Assembly (NCBI GenBank): GCA_002070095.1
Contig: MWCR01000010.1
Coordinates: forward strand, 1-54,358
From: Parcubacteria group bacterium ADurb.Bin192
GTDB taxonomy: Bacteria; Patescibacteriota; Patescibacteriia; 2-12-FULL-60-25
DNA length: 54,358 nt
Direction of reading: 5' to 3'
The translations under genes were made by a program, and so were the position numbers. Positions 42,099-49,811 of this stretch are shown piece by piece (position 1 is the stretch's first letter; every line of letters begins with the position of its first letter). Under the pieces are notes generated by a model, which did not search any database, was not told the origin of the DNA, and saw only the letters and a program-made list of their open reading frames with translations.

Positions 42099-42560
42099 TT
42101 TCCACCCTTTTTTTGCGAGTCTATATTTTTGACCCGCTGCAAGCAAGAGCGTTTGACCACGCTTTTACCCTGCCTGCGTGCCCCTTTTGGCGGGGCTCCT
42201 GGACTACTCTTTTAGCATGCTCCAGGTCCTTGCTCGCTTTTTCCCGGCCCACATGGCCACAAGGTTAACGACGGCTTAACGAGCTACCGACGGGAGTCTT
42301 TCTGTTGCCGGGCCTCCTACCATTCCCCTTTGACGGTTTCCGCTCAAGGCGGACCGCGTGCGCTCACCATGATTCTCTCCTTTCAGATGAGCCTCTGCAG
42401 ATTTACTGCAGACAATCGAAGCACTCATTGCTCCGACCCCGCATAGTCCCAGAGGGACGACGTGGGGTCGAAGGGCGAGATGTGCAATCTCACCAATTCG
42501 AGTACTTGTTATGCAGTCTTGCCCTCATTGGCCGCTTGCGCGTTTAACGTCGCACTGCAA
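42099..42560. ncRNA. structured intergenic block with recurring hairpin
   Basis: No credible long gene. Holds the TCGA-hairpin-TCGAGTAC element (42468-42505, stem GAGAT/ATCTC, loop TGTGCA), a nested CGACCCC/GGGGTCG with inner GTCCC/GGGAC stem (about 42436-42470), and GAAGCACTCATTGCTCCG (about 42419-42436) matching the AGC-loop-GCT element of the sister blocks. On the minus strand AAGGAGAGAATC precedes an ATG at 42371 that opens only an 8-codon frame. Confidence 0.45.
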
Positions 42561-42582
42561 TCTGCGACGGTCTGTTTGTTTT

Positions 42583-43050
42583 TTACCAGGGACAACGAGT
42601 CGTCTCGGTCCCCGGGATCGTGGGCTCGCTTCCCCAGACAAGGGCGTGCGAGTTCCAGAAAGGAAGGCTGTTCGCCGTTGCGTTCCGATCCCAGGGCTCG
42701 GGCTCGGAACGCCTTCCCACGAAGGCGGTAATGAGAACGTAACCGCCGAAATCCTCCGCCTTCTTGAGGATGACGACGACAGATGAACACGGCTCGGGGC
42801 GCCGATTTTTGACGAACCTGCTCAACCCGAACCGTTTGGGCCGTTTGGCGTAAACCACCGCGTCGTCCGGCCCGGTCGCGACGCAAGTGGTCTCGCCGAT
42901 GAGGCGACCGAAATCTACCTCATCGACGAGGAAATCTCTCCCCGCGGCATCTATGCGGCCGAGGGCCTCGGGGAGGAGGCCCTCGACGGCGGCGTGCAGG
43001 TGGGACTGGTGACGGTCCACCACCCGCTCGCCGTTCTTCAACTGCCACAT
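42583..43050 (-). CDS. hypothetical GC-rich protein, 155 aa
   Basis: Not recognised with confidence. The start at 43050 is set by GGAGGAATT before the ATG (MWQLKNGERVVDRHQ). The middle is acidic and Val-rich. The C-terminal third has a SSVVVILKKAEDFGGYVLIT strand pair followed by WDRNATANSLPFWNSHALVW, a pattern with conserved-looking His, Arg and Asn that recalls small BECR-type RNase domains; that is weak inference only. It lies between two structured blocks, in the same orientation as the vWA gene. Confidence 0.6.
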   Translation of the reverse strand: MWQLKNGERVVDRHQSHLHAAVEGLLPEALGRIDAAGRDFLVDEVDFGRLIGETTCVATGPDDAVVYAKRPKRFGLSRFVKNRRPEPCSSVVVILKKAEDFGGYVLITAFVGRRSEPEPWDRNATANSLPFWNSHALVWGSEPTIPGTETTRCPW

Positions 43051-43059
43051 AATTCCTCC

Positions 43060-43299
43060 ATTTGTGGCAGAGCAACCGGATTCGGTCCGGTTTCCGTCCT
43101 CAGCACTACGCTTCGGTCCCGACGCACGTCTGCTGACGCGAATCGGGATCGAAGGGTGAGGAGAACTGTGCAGGTTCTTGATCTCACCGTTCGAGTGCTG
43201 CGTCCGCCATAGCTTTATGCGTAGGCGGACATTTTGCCCATATCGCCGGGACCAGCTATCCAAGATTCAGGCCTTACTTGGACTGGCCGCTCTTTTTTT
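43060..43299. ncRNA. recurring structured element, copy upstream of the 155-aa gene
   Basis: Read left to right: GGTTTCCGTCCTCAGCACTACGC-type element with an AGC-ACTAC-GCT hairpin (about 43090-43125); TCGA-GGTGAG...CTCACC-TCGAGTGC (43149-43198); GTCCGCC/GGCGGAC around ATAGCTTTATGCGTA (43202-43230); GCCCATATCGCCGGGACCAG; CCAG-TCCAAG...CTTGGA-CTGG around ATTCAGGCCTTA (43252-43286); then TTTTTTT (43293-43299). The T-run after the last hairpin would terminate a plus-strand RNA. On the minus strand the same block is the leader of the 155-aa gene. Confidence 0.6.
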
Positions 43300-44721
43300 C
43301 TAGAACTTGTCGACACCCACGCCACCTGTTGACCGAGCAAAGTCAACGATGGACTTATTCTCGACCTCCATCGCGAACCCGTGCACTCGTGTGCCCGGAA
43401 TCTCGGCCTTTTTGAGGCTCGCGACAGAGGTGTCGTCATCGGTCAACACGACCACTTCGGGGCGGTACAGAGCCGCGCCCTTGGCGATCGCGTCCTCGAT
43501 GAACTTGTGGGCCTCACGGACGGCCGCGGCGATGTCGGTCCCACCGCCACTGAAATTACCTTGCGCGAACTTTTTTACCAGCTCTCGCGCTTCAGCTGGT
43601 GTTCCGGCGTGGTGTACCTTGGTCATCTTGGTGTCGAAGACACTCAAGTAGACTTCGGCGTCACCACTAAGCACGGCCTTCAACCGGTTCATGACGACAC
43701 CAGTGGCCTTCCAGTGCTTCTTGCCTGACATACTGCCGCTTCCGTCTACGAGTATGAAGATCGCTTGCTTGCGCACGACCCTCGTTACTCGCTCACGCAC
43801 CGGCAGTTGGTGCGTGACAGCCTGATACAAGAAGTAAGACGGATTCTGCTGCCGGGTGGCCCAGGCTGTCTTGGCCACTCTCGACAGCTCGCCGAGATGC
43901 GCGATCGGGCGTGTTCGGACTTCTTCGCCCGCTGGGTCCACTTCTTGCCTCTCCTGCTTGCGCACTTGAAGCTTGGTGAACTGATCCAGTTTGCGGGAGA
44001 TGTCCAACATTACCCGTTTATCGCTTCCGTCAACGAGATCTTCGGCCACCTTCAGGCGGTTAAGCCCTTGATGGCCCTGACGCTGTCCGTCCCGCTCGGA
44101 CTCGGACTCGATCTCATGGCTCTTCCCTTCCGGGTCCACCATGTCGAGCTCCTCGTCAGAGAGAGAGTCAACAGCGTCCATGGTCTCGTGGAGGGCTTCG
44201 GCAACTCCCTCCGGCCGCTCGTTGTCTACGAAGATGGGGAGCGGCTCTCCCCCACCCTCTGCGCCGCCACTCGATTCCCCGCCCTGCTTTTTGGACAGGA
44301 GCTTGAGACAGGCCATGGCCTGCTCCAGCGGGGAGTTCCCGGGGAAACGCGCGAGGTCCAGAGTCTGCAAAAAGTCGCAGACATTCTGGTGATACCTCAT
44401 CGCATCGTCCACCCGGGACGAGACAGCTTCCTGCCGGTTTTTCGTGCTCTTGCTGGTCTTCTTCCCATCCTTGCGGACGGTAATGGGCCAGTCTCCGCTC
44501 GAGTCGGGAGCCGGCAGCTTCTCCTCGACCCGCTGCGTCACCATGCCCCTGTAGGCAGACGGGGGGTTGACGCGCCCTCCCGCCGCCAGGTTTGTCATGT
44601 CAGCCACCAGGTCTGGGGCGAACTCCTTGAGGCTGACCGCCTGCGCTGCGGCTTTCATCTCATCCCGCGAGGGAGAGATGTAAGTCGCAGGAGGCGACGT
44701 GCGAAACGTGAATTGGCTCAC
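43300..44721 (-). CDS. von Willebrand factor A domain protein
   Basis: 473 residues. The C-terminal 155 residues are a vWA domain: MIDAS motif IFILVDGSGSMSGKKHW with D326-x-S-x-S, a GGTDIAAAV Thr and a VVLTDDDTS Asp. The N-terminal two thirds are charged and helical (RQEVDPAGEEVR, ESESERDGQRQGH). vWA proteins of this build pair with MoxR-type AAA ATPases, and one lies directly upstream on the same strand, so a chaperone or metal-insertion-like complex is likely. It starts at GTG 44721, 5 nt after GGAGG. It is GC-rich, and a large antisense frame over it is a compositional shadow. Confidence 0.87.
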   Translation of the reverse strand: MSQFTFRTSPPATYISPSRDEMKAAAQAVSLKEFAPDLVADMTNLAAGGRVNPPSAYRGMVTQRVEEKLPAPDSSGDWPITVRKDGKKTSKSTKNRQEAVSSRVDDAMRYHQNVCDFLQTLDLARFPGNSPLEQAMACLKLLSKKQGGESSGGAEGGGEPLPIFVDNERPEGVAEALHETMDAVDSLSDEELDMVDPEGKSHEIESESERDGQRQGHQGLNRLKVAEDLVDGSDKRVMLDISRKLDQFTKLQVRKQERQEVDPAGEEVRTRPIAHLGELSRVAKTAWATRQQNPSYFLYQAVTHQLPVRERVTRVVRKQAIFILVDGSGSMSGKKHWKATGVVMNRLKAVLSGDAEVYLSVFDTKMTKVHHAGTPAEARELVKKFAQGNFSGGGTDIAAAVREAHKFIEDAIAKGAALYRPEVVVLTDDDTSVASLKKAEIPGTRVHGFAMEVENKSIVDFARSTGGVGVDKF

Positions 44722-44739
44722 GTTCGCCTCCTTCCCCCT

Positions 44740-45020
44740 TGCGGGAGTCAGGATTACCGCTTCCGGCGGTACGGTTTCAGAGCACTTCGCTCCGACTTCT
44801 ATCCGTCATTGCGAGGAGTCTGACGACGAAGCAATCTACTGTAGATCGCCACGTCACTCGTCGGACTCGTTCCTCGCGATGACATGAATAAAAGTCGAAG
44901 GGCGAATGTGCGTTCGCCAATCGAGTGCCATCCACCTTCGCGTTAAGCTATGGTGGACCTTGGGCCCGTTTATCGTCCGGGATCAGACTATTCAGGTTCA
45001 TGCCTTCTCCTGAAATGGCG
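44740..45020. ncRNA. recurring structured element, copy upstream of the vWA gene
   Basis: Same order as the 43.1-43.3 kb copy: CGGTTTCAGAGCACTTCGCT with a GAGC-ACTTC-GCTC hairpin (about 44771-44795); an inserted GTCATTGCGAG repeat (44805-44883); TCGA-GGGCGA-ATGTGCG-TCGCC-TCGAGTGC (44895-44928); TCCACC/GGTGGA around TTCGCGTTAAGCTAT (44931-44957); GCCCGTTTATCGTCCGGGA; TTCAGG/CCTGAA around TTCATGCCTTCT (44991-45014). Stem sequences differ from the sister copy but still pair. Confidence 0.6.
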
Positions 45021-45098
45021 GCCAATTTTATCGGACTTTGGCAAACGTGAATTTCCATTTTTGTTTTACGAGGTCTTGGACTGACCTCAGCGGATTAG

Positions 45099-46179
45099 CT
45101 AGATCCGCGTGGCTTCGAGGGCGAGGCGCTGCGCCTCGACAGCCTTCTCGCTCGCCGAGTCGCGGATGCGCTTTCGGCGGTCGGTCAAGCCATCGGTGAC
45201 CTTGAGGCTGGCGGCCTCGTCACCGAAGGCCGTGAGGCTCTTCGCGCTCTGGAGCAGCTTGATCGGCGACGCCGCGCGTTTGGCGTCCTCGAAACCCGTG
45301 AGGATGGCAGCGAGCTTACACTCCGCTTCCACTACCCGAGCCTCGGCCGCCGCGCGCTCCATCGCCGCCTCCAGCTCCTTCTGGATTGTGTCGGCCAGCC
45401 CCTCGAGACCTGGCAGAAAGCGAAGGTCAGTTAGGTCCTGCTTCTCCACGTGATCGGAACCACGCATTACAGCGGCCGCTTGGCACACCTGCAACGCATG
45501 AACTGCCGTGCGAGGAGAAACAAAATTCCCATTGGCCGTCGCATTTGCCAAAATCTCTGCAAGGATCGCTTTAAACCCGTTCATCACGGGTCCCCCGAGC
45601 CGCGCAGCCACCTTCTCGAACATAGAGAGGTAGCTAGCTGCCGAGTAGTCTTTCCACTTCAGGTTGAGCTGCAGTGGGAACCTCTCGATCAGCGCCTGAG
45701 CCGAGGGTCCTAGCTCGGCAACTTCTGCCGACTCCTTGTTAGTCAGACAGATTATTACTTCTGTCCGCATCGGGAACCTCTGTGCCCCGTTACGCAGCTC
45801 CTTGGCGGTCAACACGTCTTTCAAAGCAAGCAAGACCGAAGCAGGAGCGTCGAACAGCTCCTCGAACACCGCTACGCGATGATTCAAGAAAGACTGTGCC
45901 GGGTAGTACTCAAGAATTTTTTCCTCCTCAAGCTTCCTGAAATTGAGGCCCCCAAACAGGCGAGCCTCGTCCATCCCTTCTCCAAAGAATTGGTAATAGG
46001 CCTCGTCGGAGTAACCGAGACCATCCAGTACTGCTTTCACCATCTCGGACTTGCCGTGGCCGCCAGGCCCGAAGATGATGATGTTCTTTTTCGCGGTGAA
46101 AGCGAGCGCCATAATACGCGCCACTTCATCGACAAAAAACGAACATGGCAGACAAGATGCTCAGAATCTGCTGGAACAT
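45099..46179 (-). CDS. MoxR-type AAA+ ATPase, apparent frameshift near the start
   Basis: The main frame (from 46124 at a GTG) encodes Walker A FGPGGHGKSEM, a Walker-B-like VAVFEELFDAP, and sensor TEVIICLTNKE. This is the MoxR/RavA layout, about 341 residues, with a helical C-terminal region. No ATG with a ribosome-binding site precedes this frame. Instead AAGAGG and an ATG at 46179 open a +1-offset frame (MFQQILSILSAMFVF) that would join smoothly to VDEVARIMALAF if one base were skipped in the A6/T6 run at 46134-46139. So the gene is either frameshifted, read by frameshifting, or carries a homopolymer sequencing error. It lies directly upstream of the vWA gene. Confidence 0.8.
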
Positions 46180-46194
46180 GACGCAAACCTCTTC

Positions 46195-46530
46195 GGCCGA
46201 TTGTTGGCCTCAGATTGGGCTTGCCCTGGGGAGGGGCAAGACGTTTTCGGACGTTCGTCCCTCTCCAAGAACAAGCTCTTGGTTTGGGTCCCCAATCACC
46301 TGACCATCAAGTCAGGATCAGGGGATCCAAATGAGTTTTGTGTCACTTCTCAATCCAGCCCTTTGACAAGAGCGGGATATTCGAAGCAGTGAACGCTGTG
46401 CATTGTTCACGTTTCGAGTGCGCCCTTGAGATCAAGGGCCGGCTCCACCTTCTAAGTTATCGTCCTCCGATCGGACTCGGGAGCCAGATTCTGACATCGC
46501 GCACTAGGGCGCTAGTCGAACCTGAGGCAT
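46195..46530. ncRNA. structured block upstream of the MoxR gene, partial copy
   Basis: Has the TCGA-GTGAAC-GCTGTGCATT-GTTCAC-TCGAGTGC element (46381-46421), followed by an 8-bp GCCCTTGA/TCAAGGGC hairpin in the position of the third element, then TTATCGTCC...CTCGGGAGCCAG resembling the linker of the sister copies. Between it and the gene lie further hairpins (CTTGCCC/GGGCAAG, about 46219-46239). No coding region is supported from 46180 to 46761; the right part holds GACGT-type repeats. Confidence 0.5.
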
Positions 46531-46761
46531 CGGAGTAACGCCTGCCGACTAACGCACTTAACGTACCTAGCGTACCTAACGTCCTTCGTCATTACTGACG
46601 TGATGGACGCGAGGGACGTGATGGACGTCATGTACGCTTGTCATCTTTCATCCCGCTTTAACAGCGTGGACTTGGCTTGGCTTTTTTCCCACGAAGTTTT
46701 ACACGTAGTGGGATACTTCACTTTGCCCAGGGGCTAGGAATCATTCCCCTGTCTAAGGTTT

Positions 46762-47571
46762 TTAGACCACGATGCACGGGCTATCACCACGTCGCTTTGT
46801 GATCTTGCAGACCTCTCGCGATTTCGGCGGTTGGGACTGCACGTGCGACTTTACGTTCGCCACTATCCGCCCACCGTTTTGCGCCACGAACTTCTTCGCC
46901 TTACGGTACGTCGAGAAGACGTCCGCAACCACGACCTCCTTTCCGTCCTTGAGCTTTCCATAAACCACACTGTAACGGTAGTAGCTATTCGCATCGCCGC
47001 GGAATGGAAGCTCTTCGTTGTCCTTGTAGTACTTAAGGATTTCGATAAGCTCCTCGATGGAAGCGACACTGCTAACGTCGTCGCTACCGCGAACGACGTC
47101 CTGAGGTGCGATCACTGAGTACCCTCCCCATTGCGACAACCAAACCTGGAGGTCGGTGCCGACGATGGAAAAGGTACGCAACGCTCGCTCGTGGTCGGCG
47201 AACGTCCCGGTCGAAACGATCTCGATGCCGTGGCGTGCGAGCTCGGCGGTGAGCTTGAGCTCGCGCTCCCTCTGGAGCCACTTTCTCGCTCTGAGGCGGT
47301 AGTGGCGCGCCTGGGCGAGGATGGGCTTAGCGTCACGGGCGGAGGGGTACTTGGCGAGAGCCTGCTCGAGCGCTCCCTCTTTCGAGGGGCCGAGCTCGCG
47401 GCCCCAGTCCCCGCCGACTGAGCCGTAAAACGACTCAATCTCGTTCTCATTCTTCTCTGCGTCGTCGAGGGTGCGAAACACCCTGACGATTCCCCTCCAA
47501 CCACAGAGAGTTGCGAGGGGGTGGCGGAAGTTTGCATTGGAGTAAAAGGTCTTTCCAATTGTGTAGAACAC
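46762..47571 (-). CDS. hypothetical GC-rich protein, 269 aa
   Basis: Not recognised. 269 residues, soluble, basic. The first 45 residues (YSNANFRHPLATLCGW) are compact; then a charged helical region (ARHYRLRARKWLQRERELKL), and in the second half a region with Tyr/Asp-rich strands (RGDANSYYRYSVVYGKLKDG) and a Lys-rich end. It starts at GTG 47571 after AAGAAAAAA. A hairpin ATGCGG...CCGCAT directly precedes the start. The codon style groups it with the vWA/MoxR/DUF3228 genes, of which it is the most upstream. Confidence 0.6.
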   Translation of the reverse strand: MFYTIGKTFYSNANFRHPLATLCGWRGIVRVFRTLDDAEKNENEIESFYGSVGGDWGRELGPSKEGALEQALAKYPSARDAKPILAQARHYRLRARKWLQRERELKLTAELARHGIEIVSTGTFADHERALRTFSIVGTDLQVWLSQWGGYSVIAPQDVVRGSDDVSSVASIEELIEILKYYKDNEELPFRGDANSYYRYSVVYGKLKDGKEVVVADVFSTYRKAKKFVAQNGGRIVANVKSHVQSQPPKSREVCKITKRRGDSPCIVV

Positions 47572-48990
47572 TTTTTTCTTATGCGGCGCTTCTTGGGCTT
47601 ACCGCATCTCCGTTATTTAAGCGCCATACTAACCATCCATCTACTGCACCATGCAGTATCTGTCCGGTTCGCACCGCGCTCGATCTAAAACAACAAACCT
47701 TGCCTGACGTTAAGTACGCTAGGTACGTTATGGACGTTAAGTACGCCAGGTAAGTTCCCTGCCTTAGATCGTCAATTGTCAAAGTTACATCACTCTCTAC
47801 CGAACCATTTCACATGCTGCCATCACACGATCACCCCCTCTCCTCCTCATCACATTCCCTGCTACATGTTATATGTTACAAGTTACATGAATGAATAAGG
47901 GTTGATCGCTTCCTTTGGGTAGTAGCGACTGCAGGACCTCTGTCTGGATTCCCGTTTTCACGGGAATGACAGGGGTCTGCGCACTCGATACTACTGGGCT
48001 TCTCTAGAACCCAGAGGGTGAAACACTTGTTTGCCGTTCCCTCCCCGCCGCATAAAGCTTTGGGGAGATCTTTGGTACGTCCCGTGTTCACCGAAGCCCC
48101 ACTTCGCGTAAAGCTGCGTGGGGAAGTTAGAGATGCGGCTCATTATCTTACGATGAGATCTCTCTCCGATGACCATTGATCATCACATCGTAAAACCGTG
48201 AGTATCGCCAGAAGATTCGTCCTGCGTCCTGCGTCCCGCGTCCTGCGTCCTACGTGGGACAACTGGGACGTGCGACGAGCGACGTTATAAGAAGTAAGGT
48301 ACTAAGGTGCGTTTATTCTTTCTCCCGTCGTCATCCTGAACTTGTTTCAGGATCTCCGGGCTTCAGAACAAGGATTCTGCAGAAGATGTTGTTTAAGCTT
48401 TTTGGGTCAGGCGGCGAATGTCAGCCGCTTTAAGTTGCATATTCACCCTTGGCTTAAAACTTGTTTATTTATCCGCCGGCCGGATGGGCGTTAGCCCGAT
48501 CAGCCAGTCAGTTACTCTCTCCTCTGCAAGATTCTCGTTCCGAAACAAAACAGCAGGTATCACAGCTCTCGTGTTTTGGAGAGAGCCGCAATACCTGCTG
48601 CTAAATATTTCTTTTGTGTTACATGCTACATGTTATATGTTACATGCTACATGTTACATGTTACATGTCTCGTCCTCCCCGGCTCTCTCCTTCCGAGTTG
48701 GACTGTTAATTTGTTGGTTGTAAAGTTCGCTTTTTGTTTCCGCCTGTTCTAGCTTTGTTAAACACAGTATAGCATACTTTGTAAATTATGTCAAGGGTTC
48801 ATAGTCAATATTTAGGCTTTTTAGCTTATTTTAGCCATTTTTATATATAATATTCTGTCATTTACAGTCTGGCAAATGTGTGATAATATACTCATGTAAC
48901 ATGTAGCACGTAACATATAACATTTATTTATTAAATAAATAAGCTAGATTAAGCCAAAAACTAAAAAGGGCTCAACCTAGCCAATATGTA
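47572..48990. other. gene-poor region with repeats and hairpins
   Basis: About 1.4 kb without a supported gene. Contents: GACGT-type words (47700-47755, 48225-48300); an ATGTTATATGTTACAAG repeat (47860-47888); GGATTCCCG...CGGGAATGAC (about 47947-47972); two hairpins with the GCATAAAGCT/GCGTAAAGCT loop (48041-48067, 48097-48123); TCATCCTGAACTTGTTTCAG (about 48331-48354); a 10-bp stem CAGCAGGTAT/ATACCTGCTG enclosing GCTCTC/GAGAGC (48551-48600); and long ATGTAACATGTAGCA tandems (48618-48668, 48894-48922). Confidence 0.6.
48551..48600. ncRNA. stable two-tier hairpin
   Basis: Perfect outer stem CAGCAGGTAT (48551-48560) with ATACCTGCTG (48591-48600), inner stem GCTCTC (48565-48570) with GAGAGC (48581-48586), loop GTGTTTTGGA. 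It lies in a gene-free region, with no T-run directly after. Strand and role unknown. Confidence 0.45.
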
Positions 48991-49016
48991 CCCACTTGCT
49001 ACATGCTACATGTTAT

Positions 49017-49811
49017 ATGCTACATGAACTCCACTACCCCATCCTCAAAGAGCTGGGTTTGACTGAAACCGAGGCTGTTATATATGAGGTGCTTTTGGAA
49101 CAAGGGCCCAAACCGGCCAAAGATCTGGTTATTCCTTCGGGTTTAAGCCGCGGCAACGTGTATAACGCGGTTACCGCCTTGGCCAAAAAGGGCTTGGCCA
49201 CGGAAAAACAGGGACAAAAAACCATTTTCGAGGCCGCCCCGCCCTCGCAGTTGGCCGTACTTTTGGATCGTGAACAAGCCAAGCTCAAACAAATCAGCAC
49301 TTCCTTTAAAAGCGTCCTGCCCCAGCTCTCGCAAGAATTTAGTTTTTCTACCGGCAAACCGGTTATCCAAATGTTCTCGGGCTTTGAAGGGGCGGAAAAG
49401 GCTATTATGGATACTTTGGAGTCAGGTCAAGAAATAATGACCTATTTGGATGTAGGCGCCATGCTGCCCGAAATATCCAAAATGAATGCCAAATATTTAA
49501 AACGCAGAATAGACAAGCAAATCAATAAACGCATCATCGTGGAAGACAGCCCGGCAGCCCGGCGCTTTTTCGCGGATCAGAACACTCCTTTTACTGAAGT
49601 CAGATTCATCCAAAACTTTCCCGGAGGCTTCCAAACATCCATGCAAATCTACGCCAACACAGTTTTGTATTTAACCATGAATCCGGACAATCAAATTTCA
49701 GTTATTATCCGCGATCAACATATTTTTGACATGCATAAAGCCCACTTTGATTATTTGTGGAACTACGCGGCCCGCCTGACCAATGAAGACGCGGGTTCAA
49801 AAGCCACATAA
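49017..49811 (+). CDS. TrmB-like transcriptional regulator
   Basis: About 264 residues. The N-terminal winged helix is clear: LKELGLTETEAVIYEVLLEQ, then AKDLVIPSGLSRGNVYNAVT, then LAKKGLATEKQGQKTIFEAA. This is the TrmB/sugar-specific regulator layout. The rest is an effector-like domain (IQMFSGFEGAEKAIMDTLES; RIIVEDSPAARRFFAD). The ligand is unknown. The first codons (MLH and the preceding ATG codons back to 48996) are part of an ATGCTACATGTTATATGCTA dispersed repeat, so both the promoter and the start are embedded in it. The 3' end overlaps the convergent 875-aa gene by 49 bp. Confidence 0.85.
   Translation: MLHELHYPILKELGLTETEAVIYEVLLEQGPKPAKDLVIPSGLSRGNVYNAVTALAKKGLATEKQGQKTIFEAAPPSQLAVLLDREQAKLKQISTSFKSVLPQLSQEFSFSTGKPVIQMFSGFEGAEKAIMDTLESGQEIMTYLDVGAMLPEISKMNAKYLKRRIDKQINKRIIVEDSPAARRFFADQNTPFTEVRFIQNFPGGFQTSMQIYANTVLYLTMNPDNQISVIIRDQHIFDMHKAHFDYLWNYAARLTNEDAGSKAT

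Noticed and set aside
43765-44823. 352-codon open frame on the plus strand opposite the vWA gene
   Set aside because: It is a mirror of GC-rich codon bias. The minus strand has the Shine-Dalgarno site, MIDAS motif and vWA fold; the plus frame shows no domain.
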